A DNA stretch of 64,000 bases from Dermanyssus gallinae (taxonomy: Eukaryota; Arthropoda; Arachnida; Mesostigmata; Dermanyssidae): assembly GCA_003439945.1 (NCBI GenBank), contig QVRM01001100.1, positions 1 through 64,000 on the forward strand. Direction: 5' to 3'. This document shows, piece after piece, positions 46,161 through 57,348 of this stretch (position 1 is its first letter; each line of letters opens with the position of its first letter). Both the position numbers and the translations under genes were made by a program. The notes beneath the pieces are model-generated. The model did not search any database. It worked only from the letters and a program-made list of their open reading frames with translations, and was not told where the DNA came from.

Positions 46161-46560
46161 ACTATGTTAGTAGTCGCGCGTACTTCCGCACACTTAAGGA
46201 TGGGGTCTAGAAGTGTCGGTGTAAGTCGCGCCACTGTCCACGGGATGCTAAATAAATCAGAGCTACATCCGTACCGGTTGCAGCGAGTTCAAGTCTTGCG
46301 GGATTCTGATTACCAGCCACGCAGTCATTACAGTCGCTGGTTTCTGCAACAAGCAGCGGCCAATGTGTAGTTTTCTGCTCTTGTTCTTTTTACGAACAAA
46401 GCGTCCTTCAGACAGGATGGTGTGTGACCGCAACGCCCATAAATGCTCTTCGATGGGCTAAGGAGAGCCCTCCTATCATCCGCTGACTGATTGCTGGTGC
46501 AACCATTCGGGAGACGCCTGGTATTTTTGAACGCGTGCAACGAGAGCTTTGCCATCGCTA
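46161..46560 (+). pseudogene. transposase remnant (IS630/mariner superfamily)
   Basis: The plus frame reads SRSVGVSRATVHGMLNKSEL, then HPYRLQRVQVLRDSDYQPR and HYSRWFLQQ, the helix-turn-helix and linker of a common arthropod IS630-type transposase (GVSxxTVxRxL..HPYxxQxVQxLxxxDxxxR..CxWxLQ). A stop follows at 46368, and the next block, LFTNKASFRQDGV, matches the first catalytic block (usual form F(T/S)DE) with its acidic residues lost. The rest is frame-broken up to the right arm. The apparent ORF start at 46149 is a chimera with the retrotransposon junction. Confidence 0.72.
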
Positions 46561-47276
46561 TCAGTTATGGCTGACTGATATTATCCTTATTGGCTGACGG
46601 ACATTCGTTCGAGCAAGATTTGAAATAAAATAAATATTTTTCTGAGGTTCTGTAGGTTTGGCGAGTGGCTTGATTGACAAAGGAAGCGAACATAGTAGTT
46701 GAACGCATTCTTTCACACCCGATATGGCCATCTGGAGATTTGAGTTACGTTGCAACCACAGACGTCAGCTCTACCAATTTGGTACCAAAATTATTAACTT
46801 AAAAAGTACATTCGTCTGAACGTATTGGTTGTGCGCGCGTAATGGAAACATTTTGAGAACCTGTGCGTGAAAGTTCAAACATGCGGAAGTAAAATTATAA
46901 TTTTGCAAGCATCACAATAGTCTCTGCGCTAGCTAAGGCCGGCCGGGTATAATTCTCACAATCGTGCATTTTGTCGCATGTGGGGACAGCCACCCCTTCA
47001 ATCACAATTTAGAAAAGTCCAATAAAAAAACATCTCACTCCTATACAAAGCATTTCCGCTCTCCCTTTGCATTGCCAAAAGTGATTTTCTCACCGAGCTT
47101 GACTACACCCTAGAGTTTTGGCCCAAAAGAGCCGGACACCTTGTATATTATATATATATATATATTACATTTATGGTTTTCTCAGTCACAACCGCTATTG
47201 CGTTTATAATCGTTATTATTGCTTATATACAATGTCAACTGTGTGATCGGGTGTCTGACGACGTTTGCTGACATAC

Positions 47277-47447
47277 GAAATTCGTGTTGAGCACTTCTGT
47301 GCCTGATGTAAACAGGAGGCAGTTGAGCAGCACCGCAGTGCTAAAGATTGTGAAGCAGAACGTTGTCAGTTGAAGGAAGTTGGCGGAATGCGACACCCAT
47401 CCAAGCAATAGGTACAACAGCATAACAAAAATCACAAAGCCAACGAT
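47277..47447 (-). CDS. MARVEL gene B, exon 2
   Basis: A 171-bp minus-strand exon with acceptor TTCGATTTCAG and donor GTATGT, 57 codons exactly as in gene A. It encodes helix 1 (IVGFVIFVMLLYLLLGWV), the loop SHSANF, helix 2 (LTTFCFTIFSTAVLLNCLLF) and the turn ending in NTNF. Gene B exons 2-4 give 124 residues. The first exon, with the start codon and a Thr-rich N-terminus, should lie upstream (higher coordinates), but I did not find it in this window; it may be beyond 64000. Intron 2 is about 7.9 kb and contains the nested mariner/R1-like insertion. Confidence 0.82.
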
Positions 47448-47470
47448 CTGAAATCGAAAACGCCATACAG

Positions 47471-47502
<32 letters not shown>

Positions 47503-47821
47503 TACGAGTATATATTTTTAGATAGTTAAAAAGCAAAAGCTACTATGCTATACAGTGTGTGCCTTTCCTGACTTTTGTCGCGATCACAGGAATCCCTATC
47601 TTGTTGGCATGGCGTGAACCGATCTAGAAATTGACTGACCTTACTTACTGCCTCAAGGACTCTTGAGGAGAGACTTAGATCCCTCAACATTTTCGGCCCT
47701 CGGCGCATTCATTATATAACTCATCGCGAGTTTCAAGCCCCTAGGAGACGCAGAACGGTGTAGAATTAAAAATTGCATTGATTATGCAACGAGGTAATTT
47801 TTGAGGAAAAGCGGGAAAGGG

Positions 47822-48241
47822 GCGGGGTAGAACGGGTATACGATAATTCAAGAGCGAGTGAGCTATTGGCAGATGCCAGGACAGGGATGTTGGATACAAG
47901 GATGCAAACAGCTAAATATAGGGAGGGGCAAAGTACAGAATGTCGAGCACGCGGGCTAGATAATGAGTCAATCGAGCATATTATTACAGAATGTATAGCC
48001 TTCGGGGGAGCAGAGATATAGAGCTGTCGGAGGACCCTAGCTCTAGGACCAAATGTTAGAAAGGACCTTGTCGGTATTACAAAGAAGAGGTTGTCCCATT
48101 GGAAAGCAAATGCTCAGTAGGTATTGAAGCATACATGGATTACATGGATGCGTAGGTAACATATATGCTGCCGCTCTAAACGCCCCTGATATAAAAGGGT
48201 GACATGTGTATTTAGGTATACATGCCAAACGAACAATAAAT

Positions 48242-48242
<1 letters not shown>
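47822..48242 (+). mobile_element. non-LTR retrotransposon family N3, 3' fragment copy 1
   Basis: The plus frame pieces ELLADARTGMLDTRMQ, YREGQSTECRA and NESIEHIITEC form the C-terminal Cys/His block (CxxC..EH..EC) typical of I/jockey/CR1-like ORF2 ends. A 3' UTR with AAGGACCTTGTCGGTATTAC, GGTTGTCCCATTGGAAAGC and GCGTAGGTAACATATATGCTG follows, ending near AATAAATCAATATA. The sequence is repeated at 61990-62480. Confidence 0.72.
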
Positions 48243-48273
<31 letters not shown>

Positions 48274-48276
<3 letters not shown>

Positions 48277-49956
48277 GTTGATGGGCAGTAGACGAAAGTT
48301 CATGTTCACTAGAACACGAATTCGTGTTAACCATGGCAGGAGATGTGACGCGTCATGTTCGGAACATGCGCGAAAATCAGCTATTGTGTGCCCGCGTCGG
48401 ACGGGCCTGCGCCAGAATTGCAAATTTTCTTGTTGTTAGCCTACGGTTAGTTCAGTGAATCGCAGCCGACTACACAGTTGAAAGAAGAAGCCGATTCAGC
48501 GCACATCGTCCTTTTGGGGTTTGTTCCTTTTGTGCTACACCATTCGACACCACGAGAGTGAAGTCTATTAAGTTGTACTAAAAAAATCAGTTATTTGAAA
48601 AGAGTTTGGTGGGCGCGTGATCTCCCAGAAAGCAGAGGTTTTTGCCAGAAACCACCTCGTTGCTGCTACCTGACGCCCCTAGACTTCTCTGTGCGCGTTT
48701 TTGAGAGAGCAGAGCGTAGTGTTCACCAGTAAGCCCGCTACCATCGACAGTCTGACGAAAAAGATTCGGCGAGCGATTTCAAAACTAACGCCCAAGTAAT
48801 GCCAAAAATCATCAAAAATGGTGTATACCGTATAGACCATGCCGAAAAGTTCAGGGGCGATTGTCTTCTTGACATCATTATCTAGACATAACGGCATGCA
48901 GGGTACTTTAGAACAAAACTCGAATTTCAACCGTGCCTAATCTGCTGCTTTGTTCTTTATGTCAAAATGTTTAAACCCACAAGTGACTCTTGCCGCACTA
49001 TGCATCATTTTGATTAAATCGCTAAGGACTTACAATTTGAGCCAATTTGAGCCAGGGGTTTATCGAACGAGCGTAGATTGAATTGACGACGCATTTTTTG
49101 TTTCCGGGATCTGCAACTACACAAACAACAACAACATGAAGAACGCCGATGGGGAGGGGCTGCGTCAAAGCGATAGATAACAATGCCTACTTCTATTTAC
49201 GGGTACTATTGGTGAGTTAAAAAGCTGATCAGTTAAAGTAATCCATACACGAGACGGCCTCGACTATTAGAGCAGCTTGTGACCACGCATGGCCTGGTTT
49301 CACGACTCTAGGTGTTCAGCCGGTGGTAATACTTTTGGTAAAGTTTTTTTTTTTTTAAAGTAAAGTGTAGGTTTACATTACTTTTTCCTACGTAACCATT
49401 AGGAGAGGCGAACATTAAAGCGTGCAATTTATATACAATTGGACCTGAGAGATGACGAATATAAAGTTGACTCTACAAAGTGTACATTCTTGTGGTTGTT
49501 CTATGGACGTTGACCGACAACTAAGTCTTCCAGTTACTGAACGTGAAAGTTTAAAATGCGGATATCCTCAATTAACTAAGTTAATAGAGTCGACGCGTAC
49601 CGAAAATGGCACCAAGACACAACATTCAAATGCCTCGGCAATAAATGTAGTCTTACATATCTTATGATAAGCTTCCAGCAACATGGCGAGATTCATTCAC
49701 ATTGAAAACGTAACTACACAAGCCCTGTTGAAACTACGTGGAAAAGTGCTAATATCGAGACAAAAAATATATGAGCGTTAACAAAGGCGAAGAAGAAAGC
49801 GCTATTTTAAATTACTTTGAAAAATCGAGACTAGTGGCCGCGTCTTTTAGGCCAGTTTTGCATTTGCGGATTATTTGGATTATAGTAGGTGGTGAAATAT
49901 GTCGAGGTTGGAACCATACACCTGGAAGGGAGGTTAGATAGTATTAGATAGTCGCG
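48274..49956. other. no supported gene
   Basis: Unassigned. A minus frame at 48679-48930 of 83 codons shows no recognisable domain. A plus frame at 49452-49667 is likewise unassigned. Confidence 0.5.
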
Positions 49957-50150
49957 CAGTCGAGCCCAGTGGCTTGGTGGCATGCGTCTGCGCCTTGCGA
50001 CCGGAGGACCGGAGACACATAGGTGCGGGGGTTCAAGCCCCACCGTTGCACAATTGTATTTGTGGGGGTCCGTCTATGAAGCAATGCGAAAAGCAGTCCC
50101 ATGGACGTTATATCTTGGCTGAGAGTCAGCCCCGAAAGGATTTTTAAATA
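49957..50150 (+). mobile_element. tRNA-derived SINE, family S2, copy 2
   Basis: The head has GTGGCTTGGTGGCATGCG (box A region, 49969-49986) and GGGGTTCAAGCCCC (box B, 50028-50041) with GGAGACACATAGGTGC between them. The body has GAAGCAATGCGAAAAGCAG and TTGGCTGAGAGTCAGCCC. It matches the copy at 36575-36760 and the tail at 16535-16615. Confidence 0.8.
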
Positions 50151-51097
50151 GTCGCAGAGGCTGCCACGAGGAGGAGGCAACCCTGCAACTATCTGATCGC
50201 TGCCAGTGAGAGTCGCAGTATCATAGCATGGTGGAACAGAGACCAGCGGAAACATATGCGGTGCTTCGTCGGGTGAGATGATAGATTCCGGAATAGAAGG
50301 ACGTCTTTCGACAACGGCCGGTCTCCTTACTGACATACTCCCAAAAGCCATTACACTGTTCAGTTTTAGTTGCTCTTTTGCGATGGTACTCCCTGAACTC
50401 TGAGACCTAGGTAGTGCCCTGTGTCTAATATAGCAACCTGAAGTAAACATTTTCAGGTGTTGGTTGGTCTTATCACAAACGTACATACGGCCGACAAAGT
50501 CAAGATCTATTTGAAGACGTAGAAGAACAGATTAGCGCCAGTCCTTGGGGGGCGGTCCATGACGCTGAGGGGACGGCTTGATTATAAATGTTGGATCGTT
50601 TGGAGTCAAAGGTGGTTTCAAAAGCTGCATCAGGATCAGAGGAGATGCAGCAACTAGATCAGTGCGTCACCACCAGTTTATTGGCAAACTGATCATAATT
50701 CACTGTGCTAAAATTCCGCTTGGTCATCCTGCTTGGGGCACACTGTACGGAGGCGGCAGCGAAAACGCAGATTTAACAGAGAGTTATTATCAGAGAACAC
50801 CAATGCTGAGATAATGACAGCGTCGTAATTAAAGAGTAGCATCGCCGCCGTTAATGCGTGCATGATCAGGCGCAGAAGCGTACATCATACGTGTTACTTC
50901 GTAGGTTACCCAAGGGAGACAAGGTCCGAAATATTAATCACTTGCATTAAGAGCTAAGATTGGAAAAAAACCTCTATCACCGTGAGTCTGGCGTCTCGCT
51001 AAGCGTATTAAGAAGATTTCCAGATCGCGAGCGACTATTTGCATAAACAGACATAATTGAGATCTTGTTGAAAACTAAGCCGGGCCACATGTATTAC
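50151..51097. other. no firmly supported gene
   Basis: A possible further exon of gene C on the minus strand follows a good acceptor (TTTTTTTCCAATCTTAG, about 50965): LLMQVINISDLVSLG then a stop at about 50908. This is only a suggestion, because the next exon of gene C could lie elsewhere. Confidence 0.25.
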
Positions 51098-51216
51098 CTC
51101 AAATAGCTTTTTCCGGAGAAGTAAATATAATGGCATCACATACATCAATAGAATCAGAAACATTTGCGACAACAGCACCACCGCCATTCCTAGAAACACG
51201 TGAGGACGCAAAACGC
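51098..51216 (-). CDS. candidate exon of gene C (one membrane helix)
   Basis: Minus strand: acceptor GAGACTTACAG, 2 bases plus 39 codons, then donor GTAATA. It encodes VLRPHVFLGMAVVLLSQMFL and ILLMYVMPLYLLL followed by RKKLFE, i.e. a strongly hydrophobic helix with a basic cytoplasmic-type end. Its phase (2 leading bases) complements the single trailing base of the candidate exon at 52954, giving an uninterrupted join with a Gly codon. The family is not recognised. Alternative: a chance hydrophobic frame bounded by chance splice signals. Confidence 0.42.
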
Positions 51217-51639
51217 CTGTAAGTCTCAATATTGTACGAAGCTACGATTAACTAACAATCAAGTGCAAACGTCCACAGCTGAGAGTCCTAATATCACAGG
51301 CGTTTTGGTGTAAAAGCGAGAAATGAGAGGGGAAATGAGAGGAAAATAAATAAATCACTAGGAAAGGGAGTAGCCAGCCCTTCGATAGAAAAGCACACGA
51401 GAATGATGATCAAAGTCTTCGAAAATTAAATGTTAACTTCTTCAAGTATCCTTACAGCTGGATTCCATTGCTGTCGTTGTTGTGTTCCCATCAAAATAAC
51501 TGCAATGCACTTGTGCTATTGTCTTTCCCTGCTTGGAAGCATACTTCTAAACACGTCTTTCGGAATCGAGTTGAGTTGCTCCTACGAAATTTTCCTTATT
51601 TCCTCTATATTTTCGAAACGTTGCCACTTCATTATCCAC

Positions 51640-52330
51640 GGTGGGTCCAATGAAGGTGCTCACTGTTCTTAAATAGCGTTGTGTCAACCCATGGCGCATA
51701 TAATAGAAGCCGCGTTCCTTCGGTACGTTTTGCGATATCCCTTAAATGGAAGGGAATATTGGAAGGCGCCAGACTCGGTGAATATGGAGGTTGCGGAAAT
51801 ATAGAAATCATATGCATATCATGCGGAAATATAGAAGTTTCATCCTATAATCCGAAATCAGTAACGATATATGTGCCGGTGCGTTGTCGTTATCGAGGAT
51901 TCAAAAGTTGTTTGCAAAGAGCACAGGCCTGTTAAAGGCCCAGATGGCAAAATCGTGGAAGATGATTTACTTGTATTTGAAAACTGTCAAAATAACCCTT
52001 GTATTGGATCTGCCCCGTTTCAGTATCTTCGATCGATTCTCTCCTTGGGAGCACCACTGGGAGGATTGGCCTTTTGTCTCGATGTCGTAACCATATACCA
52101 ATGACTCGCCTGCTGTAATTGATCTCTAAAACTATCCAGCGTCTTCTGCTCTCTCCTAAAGGTTCAATTCGGACTTTTCCCGACAACGTTTATTTGCTGG
52201 AAGTGCAACAATTTTAAAACGCATTTTGCTGTCAATCTGCTGACGGATAAAATACCGACCAATACGGATACAACTGATCGATAAGAGATCTTCAATCAAT
52301 CAACTATGTTAATAGTACATTTTCATCGCC
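51640..52330 (-). pseudogene. decayed mariner-type transposase
   Basis: On the minus strand LDNDNAPAHISLLI (near 51875) matches the second catalytic block (HDNAPAH) and FPQPPYSPSLAPSNIPFHLR (near 51770) matches the third (YSPDLAPSDFFLF), with the catalytic residue changed to Asn and a frameshift between. Upstream parts are only faintly recognisable, and no inverted ends were found. It lies between the two candidate gene C exons. Confidence 0.65.
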
Positions 52331-52953
52331 TTCTTCTGTTATTGACGACGTTAACGGCCGTTCCGAAGAACAGTCGTCTCAGATCTCTTCACATCCGTCT
52401 TCGAATTGACAATACCACACATATATATATATATTCACAGTGTCTTGGCGATACAGCTTGATCGCCATAAGCAATTCGTAACATTTCCACCACTTAAGCA
52501 CATATGATTTAGTTTTTAAGACACAACTTTATGTAGATTCGTTGCTCCGCCATCATTTTAGGTTGCTTAAAAGGTAAAAATCGCCGAACCGCGTGTGCTT
52601 CGCCTCTTTGAACCAAACTGTAAACATAAAGGCCGCCACCGAGCACTGGCGCAAATGTGGCCCGTGTGAAGAACTTCTAAGCAAAACAAACTGGACTACC
52701 TTGGTGGTGTCGGTTCAATTTTTAATTTTCTGCTGCATTCTAGACAAAACGATAGTGCAGTGCACGTACCCCGCTCGCCTGTTATTGGGCGCAATTTCGC
52801 CCTGTAATCCAATTTCTCTTTTAGTATTGTTGCTAGAGCGTTTCGTAGTTGATCTATACGTGAGATGCAGCCAAGGCCCGACTGTCCTGACAGGCTACGC
52901 GTATCGTTTCGTTTGCTGGTAGTAGAGCATATATCTTATTGGAGCCTACTTAC

Positions 52954-53039
52954 CGTCTTCGACCCCAGCCGAGTCATGATCCGGATGTTCCATTTCATAC
53001 TCCACCAGCGTTTTCTGCACAGCGGCGCGAACGTTCTCG
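52954..53039 (-). CDS. candidate exon of gene C (hydrophilic)
   Basis: Minus strand, with a perfect donor GTAAGT after GTCGAAGACG. The frame reads ENVRAAVQKTLVEYEMEHPD and then HDSAGVED. An acceptor at about 53040 (CATGCAG) is one option; the frame is closed by a stop at 53048-53050. Codon-like composition and the phase match with the exon at 51098-51216 support it. No homolog comes to mind. Upstream exons are unknown. Confidence 0.38.
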
Positions 53040-53049
53040 CTGCATGACT

Positions 53050-53740
53050 ACTGCTGTCTGAAGCATATCACTCTTTTGATATATCCACATATATGTTCAT
53101 ATATTTATGTTTATCTACAAAGCAGACGACGCGTCGGCTGCTACAACGGCCATCGCATCTGCACTTAACGTGGTGGTACGACTGTGATCCCTTTTTTTTG
53201 TGTGTGTGTATATATCGGCTACGTTTAGGAACACAGAATAGGCGGATGCTTCGGAGAATGCATCATTCACATGTGGTAGTTAGTAGTGGCAGCTAGCACT
53301 TTGACTCGTGTGGGACCTAAAACCCACTTGACCGCGAGTTCCTTCCTCCTATTCCCTCAGGCCCGGAAGTACATGGCACTACTTTGACAGGTAGTCATAT
53401 CCTGTACTGTTGTTTAGGTCGTATTGTTGCACAGCAAGTAATTAGAACTGCCCTCTCCGAGTTAACAGCCCTTGCACTTCTTCCTGTAGGGCTCAAGACA
53501 GCAGCGATCGTTTGACGCAGTGCATGCCACACAAAAAATGCCGTTCATGTTATGCATGTTTTTGCTTTGCCTTGAGTCCATTCGATCAAATGAGGTCCAA
53601 TTATTCATAGCGCGTATCTGCTAAAGGCGGTGTTAGATGCCGAAACAAAGAAACGCGGAAACTAATTGGCTTTTGTTTGCGCGTGTCTCTTTTCCAAAAG
53701 CATCTCTGAAGATGTTTGTCATGGTCTGTTTTTCACTTAT
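53050..53740. other. no supported gene
   Basis: I see no recognisable coding region or repeat family in this stretch. Confidence 0.5.
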
Positions 53741-53749
53741 TTGCAAAGT

Positions 53750-54410
53750 AGATCATGCCGCAAACGACAATTGCTACATCTGTTAGGCTTAAATTAGATC
53801 GGACTAAGCTGTGTTTAGTTACGTCTGGCTGCAAGTACTTACGTGAGGACCTGTCGTTTGGCAGCCCACGCAGTCTTTCGCCATGTCGCTGGGCGAGTGT
53901 TCTCCGCTTTAGCCTCGTGGCAGACGTAAGCGTTCGTCTGTCGGTAAGCCGGAGTACTCCTATCTGTCTGTGTACGTCTCCGTGGACCTCTCAAAGTCTT
54001 CGTGACCGTCAAGCGACTTTCTAGTTAGTAGGATTGCATTTCAAGTCAGGCTTTTGATTCCGGACATCGCAGTCTGATCCATTGTCCTGCCTCTTGTCCA
54101 CTTCTCCGCTTTTGGGTTTCACGAAAGAGTACCACTGCCGCGGGTGCTGACGGTCTTGTGGACTATCGCTGCTCTACAAAGGGATTCACTCCGCGGTTGA
54201 CACAATATGACAGCGTCTTACTTCGACCGCTTCGAAACGTTAGTCCCGCGCTTAAAGTGCAATCGCCTCGTGAAATGCTTGGAGGTTTTCCTAGACTGCT
54301 ATGATGAGGTCGTTCGCATACGTCAGCAGTAACATCCCATATCAGGCAAATTTGATATCCTAGTCTGATCACATCGCCTTAGACAATAATCCAAGGACGT
54401 AACATCTGCG
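53750..54410 (-). pseudogene. decayed RT fragment (non-LTR)
   Basis: On the minus strand LLLTYANDLIIAV (near 54330) is a recognisable RT motif C (TYADDLIxAV, with Asp to Asn), followed by frame-broken sequence with RRCHIVSTA, which fits the block after motif C. Farther along, RLTDRRTLTSATRLKRRT could be the thumb. The pieces are weak and the family is not assigned. The GTAAGT at about 53835 next to this stretch may be fortuitous. Confidence 0.45.
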
Positions 54411-54419
54411 CCGGACCGC

Positions 54420-56190
54420 GAGACACCTGCTGACTACGATCCTTTCCTTAAAGAAGACCGATATTATATTTAGTAGATATACTAAGAATAATTATTTCGC
54501 CAAGTGTCGAGAATGATAGACCTGGGCTGGCTATTAGATGCGTTAAGCATAAGATCGTGTTACCACAATCTGAGGTCATTGGAGATCTTCCCCCTTTGAA
54601 TGCACTCTAAGTTACAAAGGCGGGGTTCGATCAGCCTTGAGAAAGCAGTTTATGCACTTCGTCTATATCGCTCAAATGGGCTCGGTTTGCGACGAGCTCC
54701 TGCGTCCCTGACTTTACCGTAGCGTGAAGGCATTGGGTAACAGAAACTTGAAACGGCCTGTACCAATGGACGATGCATGGAAAGCGGGTGGCAACACGTG
54801 GTTCCTATTTCATGAAAAAGGATTCTCTGTTTGCGTTGAGATCAGGAACCTCTCTCACCAGCCTATTAGGCCAGCCTCAGGGGCCATCCGGCTTGTTAAG
54901 TTTATGGTGGTTAATGACGCTCGTTATTTTTGTAGTTGACGCCGCGTGGGAGCACAGAATTAAACAGGAGACAAGTCAATATGGGCAAGCAAGGTATGCG
55001 AGGGGGTGCCAGGGTTGCACCGAACGGCTATCATGAGAGCATAATCACGGCTAAGGAGGTTACCTGTGGCAGTTCAGAATGCAGTAACGTAGAAGGTCAA
55101 AACCGTAGATTAAGGTGACCCTATAGAGCCGCTGGGATTGTCGCATATTGATTCTCGTACGGGTTCGCCAACTAAGTAAGTACATTTTACATATTAGTTC
55201 AAGTATATACAGTATATGCAATGACTTAAATGCATTTCGAGTGCGTCATTACCTACACGGATTTGAAGGCGCGTGAGGTAGACAAATATCGAGTTACTGT
55301 CTTTATGCCAGTACAGCAACGCTAAGTTAATGTTGACGCAGGATCTCAAATGCCATTTTATCAACGATCGTTGGCGTAGCAGGGAATTTTCTCCGTAAAA
55401 CAAACAACTGTGCGCCAAAGATAAGCCCAAGCTCTATCATAGAGTGTCCCATTGCTTCACCATTGCAGCACGCAAAGCCAAGAGCTGGTGCAGCACCTTC
55501 CAGATTGATTCCACAGCCTCCAAAATATCAGGTTAGTCAGCTGGCCGTAAAACACGACGGTCGGTCTCGAAGGGGAGAATGCAGAAGTTCTCCTCTACGT
55601 CATGCAACAACAATAACAACAACAACAGTCGCAGCAAGCTTTGTTGGCATGTTCGAATGTGGAACTCAACCCCGAGTGGTGTGTCTTGGTCCACCGGGCC
55701 CACACACACAAAAATGACCTCCTATTCTTAAATATCACACCTATTTCCTATTTGCCGGAACTATTGTACGTAATACGTCGCCGAACGGGGAGGAGGGCTA
55801 ATGGGCCGTTTGGTCATGGGTGTCTCCAGCGGTCTCATCCGGTTAAGCGATTTGTGTCATCTCCGGCCATAAGACGACAGTTTAGTGAAACACAAGTCAT
55901 TAGCAAATAAGTTTCAATGGATTTTCACTGATCTTCCTGGTTTTTCCATTTCTGTTGTATGTAATTTTGAAATTTGGTTGTTTGCGCCATGCGTGTCTGC
56001 CTGCAGCCCTGCTGTTTTTAACATCTTACGTTTATCATCCTGGATCTCATTCTTCTTTGTTGCCACTGTGCTTCGGATGGTCGATCCTTCGTTAATTGTT
56101 GATCGTGTCTCCAGCTGAACGTCGTCTGGGCTAGAACGACCTTTGCCCTCACTTTCCATGTTTCTTCCTCCTTGAGCACGCTGTGAAACC
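54420..56190. other. no firmly supported gene
   Basis: Unassigned DNA. A minus frame at 55914-56159 begins MESEGKGRSSPDDVQ and resembles hydrophilic ORF1-type sequence of retroelements but has no motif. Plus frames at 54724-55118 show no domain. Confidence 0.45.
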
Positions 56191-56559
56191 TGAAATTCCC
56201 TCAGGCTGTTGGTCTGCGTGTTTCACGCGAAGCAGTTCCAGGGAGCGTAGGTGGCATTTTCCACGGTTCTGCCCTAAGGCATTCCATTAATTCTTTTAGA
56301 TCGGAAATCAGTTGTCTGATCCATCTGCCTCTAGTGTCTTCCAGATCTGCTGCCGTTTATGCGTCGTGCCTTCGCATGCAACGTCTTGGTATAGATTTTT
56401 GGCATAGATTGTGCCAGGAACCGAGCAGCGTTTATGCAGATGGTTCCATTTTTTCTTATTCAGATAACATCAATAGCTTTCTGACCTTGTTAGTTGCTTT
56501 CTTTGAGTTCTTGGCGCCCCTAGACTTTACTAAGGTACTGGATGATCTTCACTAATTAG

Positions 56560-56872
56560 ACCTCTTCACTCTCTAGCAGAAGTCGCAGGTCTCAGCATTT
56601 CGTCTTTTCGAGGAAGCAGAATAGCTTCGTTTCATTGGGCGCAAGTCTAGCGCGAGACATTGTGTGTAGATTGTCTTCGTTGTTTGCCTGCACTGTCAAT
56701 GCAAGATCTTAGGCGTACCCGACCAGTTTGGTCCGAGAAGTTGTCAAGTCGCACTAGCCTGTCGTATTCCAGTTTCGGAGTGGACCCCTGTGCAGCTCCC
56801 GCTGTGACTTATGATGCTTAAACCAAAGCTTCGATTGTGTAAACAATTTACGTGTAGAAAATGGCGTTGGCC
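56560..56872 (-). pseudogene. non-LTR RT fragment, minus strand
   Basis: Read on the minus strand AGAAQGSTP (near 56800) fits RT motif B, and GYA followed by a stop and DLALTVQA (near 56715) fits motif C YADDLALTVQA, then RLAPNETKLFCFLEK, the block after motif C. It is frame-broken and abuts the plus-strand R1-like fragment head to head at about 56873. Confidence 0.6.
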
Positions 56873-57348
56873 GACGAGCCCGAGGAGATGGATGGACGAA
56901 GCCGGCCTAGCAATCGCTCCAAAGAAAAGCGAGGCCATACTGCTAACGGAAAGGTAAAAGGTGGGTCCCATACTACTATACCTGTTAGGGCAGCAAATAA
57001 AGCAAGTCAAGGAGGCCCGGTACTTGGGAACCCACTTGGACAAGAGGCTTACGGGCCTGAGCCACCTGAAGATATCCTTGGCTAAGGCGGCCAAGCGGCC
57101 GACATAGGGACTTTCAGACGTACCTCTTACGAACTGGTAACGCTCCCTCAGCGAGCTGTCTTTACTGTCAGGAAGGAGCGGAGGATGACTCGACCCACAC
57201 TCTTCTAAAGTGCCAGGTACTGGAATAGACTAGAGCCACAACAATTGCAAAACTCAGGAACAAATGCACTAATGAGGGAGACGGAAGAGGAGCAAATATC
57301 CCAGATTCACCTAGAGGAACTCTTAAGGGGTTAGTAGGCTACATGTGG
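56873..57348 (+). pseudogene. R1-like element fragment 3, ORF2 part (5' piece)
   Basis: On the plus strand the sequence encoding DEAGLAIAP, KSEAILL, QIKQVKEARYLG and LTGLSHLKI matches the thumb of the long R1-like ORF2. A deletion then jumps to CQEGAEDDSTHTLLKCQ, the C-terminal finger, with frameshifts. It ends at 57348 inside the GTAGACTACATATGCGG block and resumes at 59897. Confidence 0.82.

Larger units (their letters stand above)
42022..47143. mobile_element. mariner/IS630-superfamily element with long inverted arms, host of an R1-like insertion
   Basis: The left arm (about 42022-42442) and right arm (about 46690-47143) are inverted copies: both contain CAAGCTCGGTGAGAAAA, CGGAAATGCTT, GACGTCTGTGGTTGCAA and GGCCATATCGGGTGTGAA. 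The right outer end (CAAGGTGTCCGGCTC on the minus strand) is followed by TA and a (TA)n tract. The interior next to the right arm carries transposase remnants. The element was split by the 3.7 kb retrotransposon at 42443-46145. Without it the element is about 1.4 kb. Confidence 0.78.

Noticed and set aside
46149..46234. ORF1 of the R1-like element extending to 46234
   Set aside because: The part beyond 46145 lies outside the target duplication and belongs to the host transposon; the open frame there is accidental.
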